Shown here: positions 43,496 through 52,261 of the stretch, one piece after another
How the letters are laid out: each line of letters begins with the position of its first letter
Position numbering within the stretch: position 1 is the stretch's first letter
Assembly: GCA_910577585.1 (NCBI GenBank)
Contig: CAJTNN010000004.1
Location: 68,989 to 132,988, forward strand
Reading direction: 5' to 3'
DNA: 64,000 nt
From: an uncultured Muribaculaceae bacterium
GTDB lineage: Bacteria > Bacteroidota > Bacteroidia > Bacteroidales > Muribaculaceae
The notes under the pieces: model-generated
What the model was told of the DNA's origin: nothing
Databases searched by the model: none
What the model saw: only the letters and a program-made list of their open reading frames with translations
Position numbers and translations under genes: made by a program

Positions 43496-44554
43496 TCAGA
43501 TATATTGCAGCGGCGGAATCGCCATCGGGCCGAAGGTGGCCGACATGGTGCCCCAGCTTAGTCCGAGGCCGAAGCTCGACATCAGCAGGCGCTGTGGGCC
43601 GCTGGTGAGCTGGTCGCGCAGACGCGTCACCATCAGCGACGGGAGCGAAGCACCGCCGAGATTGCCATATTCCTCCAGATTGTAGGGCACTTTGTCAAGC
43701 GGCAGTTTCAACTTCTTCACCACGCGGTCTACAATCATCTTGTTGGCCTGATGAATCAGGAAATAATCCACATCCTTCTCGCGGTCAATCTCCTCATCAG
43801 CCATAAACTGTGCCACCGACTTAGGCGGACGCGAAATGGCGAATGCAAAGACGTCCATGCCGTTGATGAGCGTATGGATAGGCGCACGCACAATGCCGTT
43901 GCCGAAATCCTCCTCCACAAACGACTCCGGAGTAGCCGGATGGCGGAAGCCACCGTGCGGGGTCATCAATGCCTGATACCCCTTGCCGAGAGTGTGGAAA
44001 TCCACCACAATCTCAGGCGCCTGGGGGTCATACTCCAGCGCTATGGCAGTGCCGCAATCGCCGAAGAGGGGCACACGGCTCTTATCCTTCATCGAACCCA
44101 TGCGCAGCGCCGTGTCGCCAATCAGCAGAAGCGCCCGGCGCACATTGCCGGTGGTCAGCAGATTGCTTCCAACTGTGATTGCATACAGACAACCGCAGCA
44201 ACCCATCGGCATGTCAAGGCAGAAGGTGGTTTCGGGCAAGCCCATGCGGTCCTGCAAGATGCAGGAGGTAGGGGGAGTCTTGTAATCACCCGTCACCGAC
44301 TCAAAAATAAGCACATCGATCGACTCCCGCTCCCATCCCAACTCAGCGAGCAGAGCATCCGCCGCCTTCTGGCACATATCAGATGCGCACACATCCTCCG
44401 CCGCCAGGTGTCGCCGCTTGATGCCGACGGTATTGTTGAAGACCTCCGCCTCCTCAGCAGAGAAGAGGTCGATGTCAGAGGTGGCCACCACGTTTTCAGG
44501 CACACATGCCGCCACGCCCGCCATTCTGACATTATTGATTCTCCATTTAGCCAT
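43496..44554 (-). CDS. Ketoacyl-ACP synthase III family protein
   Basis: This 352-residue thiolase-fold enzyme has the full FabH triad: Cys119 (DMPMGCCGCLYA), His268 (DYFLIHQANKMI) and Asn298 (EEYGNLGGASLPSL). FabH-type enzymes condense an acyl-CoA or acyl-ACP with malonyl-ACP, or move acyl groups. Being next to a private ACP, an AMP-ligase and two ketoreductase-like SDRs inside the polysaccharide locus, it probably builds a short acyl decoration rather than membrane lipid. It starts 12 nt after the ACP stop codon. Confidence 0.9.
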   Translation of the reverse strand: MAKWRINNVRMAGVAACVPENVVATSDIDLFSAEEAEVFNNTVGIKRRHLAAEDVCASDMCQKAADALLAELGWERESIDVLIFESVTGDYKTPPTSCILQDRMGLPETTFCLDMPMGCCGCLYAITVGSNLLTTGNVRRALLLIGDTALRMGSMKDKSRVPLFGDCGTAIALEYDPQAPEIVVDFHTLGKGYQALMTPHGGFRHPATPESFVEEDFGNGIVRAPIHTLINGMDVFAFAISRPPKSVAQFMADEEIDREKDVDYFLIHQANKMIVDRVVKKLKLPLDKVPYNLEEYGNLGGASLPSLMVTRLRDQLTSGPQRLLMSSFGLGLSWGTMSATFGPMAIPPLQYI

Positions 44555-44566
44555 TATGCCGACGAA

Positions 44567-44806
44567 TTAGATTTCCACATCCTGGCGGCGCAGAATCTCT
44601 TTGCCGGCCTCATAAGAGATGAATGCCATGATATCCTCCGGGTCGAACATCACATCGAAACTCTCCTCGGCCAGGGTCACGAGATTCAGCTGGTGCACCG
44701 AATCCCATAGCTCCACATTATCCTTGGAGAATGATGCATCGAGCACTTCGGGCTTCACACCGAACACTTCGGTGAAGATTGAATTATATTTTTCAAGATT
44801 GTCCAT
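44567..44806 (-). CDS. Acyl carrier protein (private copy 1)
   Basis: This 79-residue acidic helical protein has the phosphopantetheine site WDSVHQL (Ser36). ATG 44806 (MDNLEKYNSIF) fits the family length. The frame reaches back to 44878 through a tandem duplication that encodes an implausible N-terminal extension. It lies between the AMP-ligase and KAS III genes and presumably carries their acyl intermediate. Confidence 0.85.
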   Translation of the reverse strand: MDNLEKYNSIFTEVFGVKPEVLDASFSKDNVELWDSVHQLNLVTLAEESFDVMFDPEDIMAFISYEAGKEILRRQDVEI

Positions 44807-44842
44807 AGTCGTGTATATAAGATTAGTCGTGTATATGAGATT
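44807..44842. repeat. 18-bp tandem duplication before the ACP start
   Basis: Two units (44807-44824 and 44825-44842) of AGTCGTGTATATAAGATT differ at one base. They fill the whole gap between the AMP-ligase stop codon and the ACP start codon. Confidence 0.85.
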
Positions 44843-46229
44843 AATTGAGTTTGCTATATAGAATTTTACCCGCCTCATTGCGCGGCAGAGAATCGATGAC
44901 TCTCACCTCAATGGCAGTTGCCGGCACCTTGATTGCCTCCATCAGGCGCTCCTTCGCCACATCAGCCTGTGCGGCATCAGAGAGATAGATAAGCAGCTTG
45001 GTGTCATCACCCGAGCATGCGCACTCGCAGGTGATATGAGCCTTAAGGATATTCTCGCACTCATCAAGCCCCACGCGATTGCCGTAGAGTTTCAGAAAGC
45101 GCCCCATGCGCCCCTTGATGAAGTAGAACCCATCGGCATCACGGTAAGCGATATCTCCTGTGGGCAGAAAACCATGCCGCTCATCGCCAAGCGCAAGATC
45201 CTCGCGGCATCGGGCATAGCCCATGGTCACATTCCGCCCCTCATAGCACATCTCCCCCTCAGCCGGCGACTCCGGAATCTCATTGCCGTCGAGGTCGCGA
45301 ATCGAAAGGCGTCCGTTGGGAACAGCTATGCCGATGCTCCCCATCTTTGAAATGGCATATTCAGGCGGCAACCACGCCATGCGAGCCGAACCCTCCGACT
45401 GACCATAAGTAGCAATCCAATCCTTGCCATTGTCGCGGCAATACTCAGCGTATTTCAGATTCAGGTCAGCCGGCATCTTGCCGCCCCCTTGCGTCAGGAG
45501 TTTCAGATTCGGCAGTTTCATGCGCATGAAGCGCATCTTGTCGAGAAGCTCGAAACTGAAGGGGACACCCGTGAAGCTTGTGGCCTGCTTCAGGAGCGCC
45601 CAGAATTCCGTGTCGGTCATCTTGCGGTCGGTAATCAGCAGAGTCGCTCCGACCTTCAGATGGCTGAATACCATCGACAGCCCCATCGTGTAATGCAGCG
45701 GTAGTACCATCAGCGGACGGTCAGCCTCCGTCAGCCCGAAGAATGTGGATATATTGAGAGCCGCGGCCTCGATATTGTCATACTTATGACGCACGAGCTT
45801 CGGGCTCCCCGTAGAACCGGATGTAGGCAGCAGATGGCTCAGTTCGTTGTTGAGCTTGGCATGCGGAGCGCCGGTGGCGCGCAGACGATAGCCGAATTCA
45901 TCGGCCACTATCGGTTCGGTCTGCACCTCAGCCATCGCCGCCGGCGCCACTATATACTCCGGCAGATAGGTATTGGTGAGAGTGCCGAGAAGAGCCGGCT
46001 CGGTGTGGGCGTTAAGAATCAGTGGCACCTGACCCGCCAGAATCGATGCCATTACCCATGCGATACCCCCCACATTATTCTCAGTCAGTAGGAAGAGCAG
46101 CGAATGCGCCGGCATCGAATGCTCAATCAATTCGGCGAGGGCCCGAATCTGACCGTAGGTGAGCTGAGTCCCATCGGAGTCGATGGCCGCTATGCGGTCA
46201 GCTTCCCATTTATCTATATCTATCAGCAT
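44841..46229 (-). CDS. Acyl-AMP ligase / acyl-CoA synthetase-like (ANL superfamily)
   Basis: This 462-residue adenylate-forming enzyme has the P-loop LLPTSGSTGSPKLVRHKYDN, the A5 motif WIATYGQSEGSARMAWLP, the A7/A8 hinge LPTGDIAYRDADGFYFIKGRMGRFLKLYGNRVGLDE, and a C-terminal catalytic Lys segment (SLPRNEAGKILYSKLN). It activates a carboxylic acid with ATP and, given its neighbours, probably loads it onto the adjacent ACP. The ~460-residue length and context favour an ACP-loading ligase over a catabolic acyl-CoA synthetase. Confidence 0.85.
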   Translation of the reverse strand: MLIDIDKWEADRIAAIDSDGTQLTYGQIRALAELIEHSMPAHSLLFLLTENNVGGIAWVMASILAGQVPLILNAHTEPALLGTLTNTYLPEYIVAPAAMAEVQTEPIVADEFGYRLRATGAPHAKLNNELSHLLPTSGSTGSPKLVRHKYDNIEAAALNISTFFGLTEADRPLMVLPLHYTMGLSMVFSHLKVGATLLITDRKMTDTEFWALLKQATSFTGVPFSFELLDKMRFMRMKLPNLKLLTQGGGKMPADLNLKYAEYCRDNGKDWIATYGQSEGSARMAWLPPEYAISKMGSIGIAVPNGRLSIRDLDGNEIPESPAEGEMCYEGRNVTMGYARCREDLALGDERHGFLPTGDIAYRDADGFYFIKGRMGRFLKLYGNRVGLDECENILKAHITCECACSGDDTKLLIYLSDAAQADVAKERLMEAIKVPATAIEVRVIDSLPRNEAGKILYSKLN

Positions 46230-46235
46230 ATCGTA

Positions 46236-46973
46236 TTATATTGAGGCGCAGCCATCTACGCCGAGAATCTGGCCCGAGATATAAGAGGCGTTATCAGAAG
46301 CAAGGAAGCAGACAGCGTTAGCGATATCCTCCGGTTCACCGAGGCGCCCGAGTGCGATGCGCCCGATGCGCCCATCGATTTTATCGCCCGAAGCCTCATA
46401 CAGTTCTTCGAAGCGTTCAGTCTTCACAATACCGGGAGCCACAGCATTCACGCGTATACCCTGCGCGGCCAATTCCTTGGCCGACGACTTGGTGAAGGAG
46501 ATAATCGCACCCTTCGTGGCCGAATAAGCCGACTGACCCGGCGAACCGAGAACGGCCGTAACCGAGGCGATATTCACGATAGAGCCTCCCCCTGTGCGCG
46601 CCATGATGCGCGATACGAGCTGAATCAGCTCAATCACCGCAATCACATTCACGCGAAACATCAATTCAGTCTCTTCGCGTAGAATCATGCCGATTTTCTT
46701 ATTGAAAACCACTCCCGCATTATTGACAAGCACATCGATGCGCCCCTGCTCCTTCTTGACCTGCATCATGGCCGTCTTGGCCCCCTGCTGGTCAGTCACA
46801 TCAAAATAGAGGGGATGAAAAGCCGGATTCGCATCAGCCAAAGCCTGCATCGAACCCTCAGCGCGGTCGCAACCATACACTATGGCCCCCTCGGCAAGCA
46901 TCTTCTCCGCGATGCGGCGTCCGATACCCTGCGCGGCACCTGTCACCACGCACACTTTATCTTTCAGAATCAT
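46236..46973 (-). CDS. SDR-family 3-oxoacyl-ACP reductase-like (FabG type)
   Basis: This 245-residue classical SDR has the cofactor motif VTGAAQGIGRRIAEKM, NNAG (VNNAGVVFNKK), the catalytic Ser in NIASVTAV, and YSATKGA (Tyr-x3-Lys). The C-terminal SDNASYISGQILGVDGG-like ending is typical of FabG. In this set it is the likely reducer of a 3-ketoacyl-ACP produced by the KAS III. It lies between the second SDR and the AMP-ligase with 6-nt gaps. Confidence 0.87.
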   Translation of the reverse strand: MILKDKVCVVTGAAQGIGRRIAEKMLAEGAIVYGCDRAEGSMQALADANPAFHPLYFDVTDQQGAKTAMMQVKKEQGRIDVLVNNAGVVFNKKIGMILREETELMFRVNVIAVIELIQLVSRIMARTGGGSIVNIASVTAVLGSPGQSAYSATKGAIISFTKSSAKELAAQGIRVNAVAPGIVKTERFEELYEASGDKIDGRIGRIALGRLGEPEDIANAVCFLASDNASYISGQILGVDGCASI

Positions 46974-46979
46974 AAGTCA

Positions 46980-47738
46980 CTATACAAGCGAGCGGCCACC
47001 GTCGATCACAAGGTCAGTGCCCGTAATCCACGCCGCCGCATCCGATAAAAGGTATATGATGGAATAAGCTATCTCCTCTGGCTTCCCATAGCGGCGCAAT
47101 GGATAGCGCTCCATATCTTTGGCGATAGCCTCGGCGTCAGTCGTCCGGTGAATCAGCGGAGTCTCCACGCGGCCGGGATGGACGGCATTGCACCGCACTC
47201 CCTTTGGGGATAGCTCGAGAGCCGCATACTTCATGTATGCGCTCAAAGCACTCTTCGAGGCTCCGTAGATGCCATTGCCGGCAGCTACGTTGGAATATCC
47301 CGATATTGAGGCCGTGAACACCACCGACGCACCCTTCGCCAGACGCTTCCTCTTTACAAGAGCCTTCATCAGCAGCATCGGCGCGAAACAATTCACGCCG
47401 AAAATCTCGCTGAGGTCGCGCTCCGTATAGAACTGCAGAGTCTTCATGCGGTTGATGCCCGCATTGCAGACCACACCGTCCAACTCCGGCAGACGCGCCA
47501 CCAGCTCCGTTATAGCGTCAGATTCCGAGAGGTCGCAGACCTCAATCTGAGCCTCGCAGCCCGACTCCAAAGCGGTGGCAGTGGCCTCAAGAGCCTCACG
47601 GTTGCGTCCCACAAGCACGCACTGTGCTGCTCCCATGCGAGAAGCCTCTAAGGCTGTGGCGCGTCCGATGCCCGATGAGGCTCCGGTAATCAGCAACCGT
47701 TTGCCATCAAGATGGAAAGGGGAGTGGAGTTGGCTCAT
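46980..47738 (-). CDS. SDR-family oxidoreductase
   Basis: This 252-residue classical SDR has TGASSGIGRATALEA, VCNAGINRMKTL, the Ser of FTASISGYSNV and the catalytic YGASKSALSAYMKYAA. The sequence is clearly distinct from the neighbouring SDR, so the pair may act on different intermediates or in opposite directions. Its ATG overlaps the ACP stop as ATGA (translational coupling). Confidence 0.85.
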   Translation of the reverse strand: MSQLHSPFHLDGKRLLITGASSGIGRATALEASRMGAAQCVLVGRNREALEATATALESGCEAQIEVCDLSESDAITELVARLPELDGVVCNAGINRMKTLQFYTERDLSEIFGVNCFAPMLLMKALVKRKRLAKGASVVFTASISGYSNVAAGNGIYGASKSALSAYMKYAALELSPKGVRCNAVHPGRVETPLIHRTTDAEAIAKDMERYPLRRYGKPEEIAYSIIYLLSDAAAWITGTDLVIDGGRSLV

Positions 47739-47959
47739 TTCTTTGACTGCATGCGGTTGTAGAGGTCAGCCACTGTGGTGCATGCGCGCATATCCTCAGC
47801 GTTGAAAGTCACGCCATACTCCTCATCGATCATGCCTATCACCGACAGACCGGCGATTGAATCCCAATCGTCGAGCTCGCGGAAGATAGTTTCACCCGAC
47901 ACCTGAGCCGGATCCAGATCGTCAAATACCTCTGTGAATTTTTCAATAAACTCTTTCAT
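47735..47959 (-). CDS. Acyl carrier protein (private copy 2)
   Basis: This 74-residue protein has the phosphopantetheine attachment site DDWDSIAGLSV (Ser34) and typical acidic helices (MKEFIEKFTEVFDDLDP, EYGVTFNAEDMRACTTVADLYNRM). It is the first gene of the acyl sub-operon and is translationally coupled to the SDR. Its sequence differs from ACP copy 1, suggesting that the two carry different intermediates. Confidence 0.88.
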   Translation of the reverse strand: MKEFIEKFTEVFDDLDPAQVSGETIFRELDDWDSIAGLSVIGMIDEEYGVTFNAEDMRACTTVADLYNRMQSKK

Positions 47960-47965
47960 AATTAA

Positions 47966-49078
47966 TTATATTTGTGTGTTATCTTTATTAGTGATTTTGG
48001 AAATTTCATCTAAATAAGCATCTACTACAATTTGCCTATCAAATTCCTTTTCCATTTTCTTTCTTCCCATTGCACCCATATCAGCTTGTTGACTACATGA
48101 CATTTTCAGAAACTTTTCAATCGCTTGAAAAAGTTCCTGACGATTGCGTTCTTCAAAAAGGAATCCTGTTACATTTTCATCTACAGCCTCCATGCACCCA
48201 TATCTTCGGGTAGTTATTACGGGGCGTCCGGTCGAGGCAGCCTCTAAAATTACATTAGACATCCCCTCAGGGTAAAAGGTCGGGTGAATAAGACATGAGG
48301 CTTTCTCAATAAAAGGCCTCACATCTTTTTGTCGACCATGATAGACGATAATGCCATTTTCATGTAGGTCATTCAGGATTTTGACATAATTCTCCTCACA
48401 CATGCCAATTACATGAAACTCTACATCCTTGTCCCCGGATTGCTTGAAATGTTTGGCCGCAGCCAAAAAATCATCTATTCCCTTCTCCTTCATAATTCTT
48501 GAAATGAATAAAAAGATGGTAGGATGTTGTGTGGGGAATGGTTTTGCAGAAAATTTTTTGAGGTTGGCACCTGACCCGGGAATGAGCCTGCCTAAGGAAC
48601 ATTGAAATATATTTTTATTAAAGAAGTTATAGTTTCCGCGATTTTGGAAGAAGATGCATGACGCCTTTTTTAACCCAATCCGATATAGGACAGCTGTTAT
48701 TTTCTGAAGGATACCACCGTTTTCAACTGCTGACCCCAACCCTGTGATATTAGCTATGTAAGGGGTATGGGTTATTCTGCAAGCGAGACCACCGTAAATA
48801 TTTGGTTTTATTGTATAAGTTAGCACCACATTAGGTTGGCAGTGGCGTATGAGCTTAATGTATTGAAGGGTCAGATTTATATCTGTAATTGGATTCGTGC
48901 CTCGTCGTGAAATCTCAATATTTACTACTTCGCATCCCAATTGTCTGATTTCATCATCACGGTCACTGCGAGGGATTGCAACAGTGACCCTGTTCCCGCA
49001 ATCAAGGAGTGCTCTGACAACTTCTTGGCGGAAGTTGAGAAGTCCGCCCCCATTATTTGCAATAATAAGAATGTGCAT
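47966..49078 (-). CDS. Glycosyltransferase family 4
   Basis: This 370-residue GT-B enzyme has an N-terminal acceptor domain (MHILIIANNGGGLLNFRQEVVRALLDCG) and a C-terminal nucleotide-sugar domain (PTIFLFISRIMKEKGIDDFLAAAKHFK; HPTFYPEGMSNVILEAASTGRPVITTRRYGCMEAV, with the E-x7-E motif). It adds a sugar to the lipid-linked repeat unit at the cytoplasmic face. Donor not predictable. Confidence 0.9.
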   Translation of the reverse strand: MHILIIANNGGGLLNFRQEVVRALLDCGNRVTVAIPRSDRDDEIRQLGCEVVNIEISRRGTNPITDINLTLQYIKLIRHCQPNVVLTYTIKPNIYGGLACRITHTPYIANITGLGSAVENGGILQKITAVLYRIGLKKASCIFFQNRGNYNFFNKNIFQCSLGRLIPGSGANLKKFSAKPFPTQHPTIFLFISRIMKEKGIDDFLAAAKHFKQSGDKDVEFHVIGMCEENYVKILNDLHENGIIVYHGRQKDVRPFIEKASCLIHPTFYPEGMSNVILEAASTGRPVITTRRYGCMEAVDENVTGFLFEERNRQELFQAIEKFLKMSCSQQADMGAMGRKKMEKEFDRQIVVDAYLDEISKITNKDNTQI

Positions 49079-49101
49079 TATTGTAGAAATTTCTAATACT
49101 C

Positions 49102-49728
49102 TTAGATTCGTTTAGCAGGACAACCGAACACAGTCACCCCCTCCTTCACGCTTCGTATCACGAAACTGCATGCGCCTACCTTAGCACGGTCGTGCAGTGT
49201 GACGCGGTGATTGATGACAGCTGAGGTGTGTACAGTGGTTTCATCCTTGATTTTAATTCCCCCGACGCAGGTGACATGGGTGTCGATACGGTTGAAGTTC
49301 CCGATTTCGGCATCATGCCCAATCACCGTATACGACTGAATCATATTATAATCCCCTACCCGGCAATCAGCCCCCAGCGATGTAAAAGCTGCAATGATAT
49401 TCCCCTTGCCAATCTTCACATTCGAACCCACTCGAGCCGATTGATGTATAAGATTGATAAACTCAGCCCCACGTGCAATAAGATTCTCGATGCATTCGCA
49501 GCGAGCATCTCCGCCGATTGAGAAAGTGAATACATCCTCCTTCGCAGGCACATAATCGCGAATTGTGCCCAACACCGGCGGATAATTCTCAAACCCCTCC
49601 AGAGCCGTGAGATTATCATCCACAAACCCCTTGATCTCAAACTCCGAACCATACCCGACGCATTCACGCGCGATATCAAATATCGTACGGCCCATGCCCC
49701 CGGCCCCTATAATCACTAATTTTTTCAT
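49102..49728 (-). CDS. Hexapeptide-repeat acyltransferase, NeuD/PglD family
   Basis: This 208-residue protein has an N-terminal Rossmann-like nucleotide-sugar domain (KLVIIGAGGMGRTIFDIARE) and a C-terminal left-handed beta-helix (SARVGSNVKIGKGNIIAAFTSLGADCRVGDYNMIQSYTVIGHDAEIGNFNRIDTHVTCVGGIKI). His residues in the helix coil fit the catalytic base position. PglD-type enzymes N- or O-acylate sugars, normally from acetyl-CoA. Given the ACP set next door, an acyl-ACP donor is an attractive but unproven idea. Confidence 0.87.
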   Translation of the reverse strand: MKKLVIIGAGGMGRTIFDIARECVGYGSEFEIKGFVDDNLTALEGFENYPPVLGTIRDYVPAKEDVFTFSIGGDARCECIENLIARGAEFINLIHQSARVGSNVKIGKGNIIAAFTSLGADCRVGDYNMIQSYTVIGHDAEIGNFNRIDTHVTCVGGIKIKDETTVHTSAVINHRVTLHDRAKVGACSFVIRSVKEGVTVFGCPAKRI

Positions 49729-49734
49729 TATCAG

Positions 49735-50898
49735 TTATCCTTTTTTTACTACAGATTCAAATACTTTGGTCAATTCTTTCGCGATTGCCTCGGGAGAGAA
49801 TTGCTCTTCGCAGGATTTTGCAATTCCAAGTCGGTCGTAAGAGTTGTAGTTGGCTATCATTTCATCTATTGCGGCTGCCATTGCATCTGAATCATCCACC
49901 GGAACAAGGAGACCATTATTTTCATTTATACACTCCCTAATTCCTCCGCATATAGTTGCAATCACCGGCAAGCCGAGCGATAATGCCTCCAATACAGCGA
50001 CTGAGAAATTTTCATTACGAGATGGAAGAACAAAAACATGGCTTTTCTTCAACTCACCTACAATCTTCTCCTTATTCATCCGCCCAAGGAGATGTATTCG
50101 ATCTTGAAGACCCGCATCTTCAATCTGTTGTTGTAAAGCCGCGCGCTCCTCGCCATCGCCTATGATGTCAAGCTGCCACTTTTCTTTTGGGCTATTTACT
50201 TTCTTCATAGCGTCGATAAGCATATCGAAACCTTTGCGCTTTATAAGACTGGCAGTTGAGATAAATCTTAGCGTAGAGGGTGATTTTTCAAAAGAAATAG
50301 GATTCTTACTTAGGCCAAATTCTGGGCCGAACATATTGTGTATCACTGTAGACTCTACTCCATACTTCTTTTTAAGATTATTTGACAGTGGTTGGGATAC
50401 AGAAATTAGTTTGTCTACGCCGTTAAATGCTATGCGTGCAAGAGAGTCGTTTGTAGAGGAGATAGTATTTTCATTAAACTTTGACCAATGTTCAATGCCC
50501 ACCAGTGGTATGTTGAAATTCTCCTTGATTCTTGTCCCTATGGCAGTGCACCAGAAAAAATGTGAATAAATAATATCAGGTTTCCAATATTTCTTGATTA
50601 TCTTATTTATAATTCTCTGATAGACTGGAATTTTATATTTATTCCAGTATGTAAAAAATCCTATAGTTTTATGAAAAATACTTTCTGGGAGTGCTACAAA
50701 ATTAAAGTAAATAACCCCGTTATTAGTTGTTTTATGTAGGCCTGGATGTCCACGAAATAATTTAAATCTGCCATCAAAACTCACAACAATTACTTCATGT
50801 CCAATTTTGGCAAGTGTTTCAGCCTGATCTTTTTCAAAACATCCCCACTGTGGGTAACGTTTAGATGGGACGCCCCTTGAAATAATTAGTATTCTCAT
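49735..50898 (-). CDS. Glycosyltransferase family 4
   Basis: This 387-residue GT-B enzyme starts MRILIISRGVPSKRYPQWGCFEKDQAETLAKIG. It has the C-terminal donor-site region STASLIKRKGFDMLIDAMKK...LDIIGDGEERAALQQQIEDAG and SRNENFSVAVLEALSLGLPVIATICGGIRECI (E-x7-E motif). Acts on the lipid-linked repeat unit. A+T-rich coding sequence typical of capsule loci. The upstream gap holds several inverted repeats. Confidence 0.9.
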   Translation of the reverse strand: MRILIISRGVPSKRYPQWGCFEKDQAETLAKIGHEVIVVSFDGRFKLFRGHPGLHKTTNNGVIYFNFVALPESIFHKTIGFFTYWNKYKIPVYQRIINKIIKKYWKPDIIYSHFFWCTAIGTRIKENFNIPLVGIEHWSKFNENTISSTNDSLARIAFNGVDKLISVSQPLSNNLKKKYGVESTVIHNMFGPEFGLSKNPISFEKSPSTLRFISTASLIKRKGFDMLIDAMKKVNSPKEKWQLDIIGDGEERAALQQQIEDAGLQDRIHLLGRMNKEKIVGELKKSHVFVLPSRNENFSVAVLEALSLGLPVIATICGGIRECINENNGLLVPVDDSDAMAAAIDEMIANYNSYDRLGIAKSCEEQFSPEAIAKELTKVFESVVKKG

Positions 50899-50945
50899 AT
50901 CATGTTTGTAATTATGTGGTTGTTAAGACTTTAATCTCAAATGTG

Positions 50946-50961
50946 ATTCTTTTAAAAGAAT
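50946..50961. repeat. 16-bp perfect palindrome
   Basis: ATTCTTTTAAAAGAAT is self-complementary and lies 48 bp upstream of the GT4 start codon at 50898. Confidence 0.6.
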
Positions 50962-50974
50962 GAATTTAGCAATA

Positions 50975-51063
50975 ATTTCGCTTTCTCTTCGGTGTCATTG
51001 GGTGCGTAACAGTTCATTAGCGGCTGATTCTCCGATAGCAATTGCTTGAAGAGAAAGCGAAAT
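50975..51063. repeat. 16-bp perfect inverted repeat with 57-bp spacer
   Basis: ATTTCGCTTTCTCTTC (50975-50990) is the exact complement of 51048-51063. The pair fills much of the gap between the TupA-like gene and the GT4 gene. The spacer contains no TAnnTTTG promoter on either strand but includes AGCAATTGCT. Confidence 0.75.
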
Positions 51064-51132
51064 GAGATGTTCGTTAGCTCTTATAAACTACTTAAAGAAT
51101 TGCATAGAAGATTAGAGGAGAGTTTAAATCGA

Positions 51133-52035
51133 TTATTTCATAAAAGTGGAGCAATCCAACATGTCTCCGAATTGCAGATCGAATGCATCAGGAGTGAATT
51201 TCATATAACCGGCAGATGGATAAAATGTTAGTTCTCCAAAATAGATTTTGCCACTGACGTTGTATAAATCTACCCTTACAAATGGAAAATCAGTTGATAG
51301 AATGCGTGCAACCTCAAGCATTTCATCAAGATTTTCCGGTTGTAGTAGTGATGAAGTGTCTTGTGGATACTCATAATCTACATCAATTCGTCTCCAATCC
51401 GTAGTATAGAAGTTACGTTTGTGGCCGATAAAGCGATCTTTATCAACTATTATAAACTGGGGAGACCCATTGAAACAGAAAATTTTGAAATCTTCAACTC
51501 CACATTCAGGTTTTTCAGGATTTATCAGAAGTTGTTCGGCAATAATTCTCGGTTTTGAGGTATTATAGTATGCCCATTCTCTTGCAGCATTAACCCCTCT
51601 GATTAATTTTTTATTTAGAGAGTTGACGGTAGCTTCTATGTCAAGCTTTTTCTTGTCCGGCACGAGCAATACATTTAATCCGCCTCCTCCATTCGTGGTT
51701 TTAAGGACAAAGGAATTGGGGAGACTATTAAAATCAATCAATGCTGCATTATCCCAAACACCGTAGGAATCAACTAAGATATGTTTTAGACCCTTCTCTT
51801 TAACGTAGGTTCTGACATCTTGTTTATCCACGCAAATATGCATAATCGGGTTGTGATAATACAACTTGTAGGATTGAAGTTTCTCACTGAGTCGTTCAGG
51901 ATGTTTGAAGTTACCCCATCTCCCCATTTTAATCCGATACTGGAGATGTAGCATGACTGAGTCTGGAATCCATTGAAGGCATTTTAAGATTCCAAACCTA
52001 ATATTCTGACTTTTGATTATTTTCTTATAGTCCAT
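51133..52035 (-). CDS. TupA-like ATP-grasp protein
   Basis: This 300-residue protein has the ATPgrasp_TupA layout: KMGRWGNFKHPERLSEKLQ and the DKQDVRTYVKEKG segment, then the ATP-binding FVLKTTNGGGGLNVLLV loop, IAEQLLINPEKPECGVEDFKIFCFNGSPQFIIVDKDRF, and the metal-site end FVRVDLYNVSGKIYFGELTFYPSAGYMKF. TupA of Bacillus takes part in teichuronopeptide synthesis. Here it may attach an amino acid or peptide to the polysaccharide. No partner peptide ligase is seen. Confidence 0.85.
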   Translation of the reverse strand: MDYKKIIKSQNIRFGILKCLQWIPDSVMLHLQYRIKMGRWGNFKHPERLSEKLQSYKLYYHNPIMHICVDKQDVRTYVKEKGLKHILVDSYGVWDNAALIDFNSLPNSFVLKTTNGGGGLNVLLVPDKKKLDIEATVNSLNKKLIRGVNAAREWAYYNTSKPRIIAEQLLINPEKPECGVEDFKIFCFNGSPQFIIVDKDRFIGHKRNFYTTDWRRIDVDYEYPQDTSSLLQPENLDEMLEVARILSTDFPFVRVDLYNVSGKIYFGELTFYPSAGYMKFTPDAFDLQFGDMLDCSTFMK

Positions 52036-52261
52036 ATGTTTTTAAGGGCTTAAGTATAAATTCTTGTTCTTAAACTTTTGGAATCTCCTGCACTCATACT
52101 TCCTTCGAAATTTGAAGATTTTAGGATATGTAGAATAAATATTCCTAAACTCTTTGCCATCTCTTACCCGATTCACCTTAATTATCAGCAATTGCTTATA
52201 ACACTATTGGTCTAAGTGGCATATGGTTAAGTCTACGCTGAAGAGCGACAAATGCATCTAC

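Noticed and set aside
50975..51063. Invertible capsule promoter (phase variation)
   Set aside because: The spacer lacks a TAnnTTTG promoter and is shorter than known Bacteroides invertible segments; kept only as an inverted repeat.
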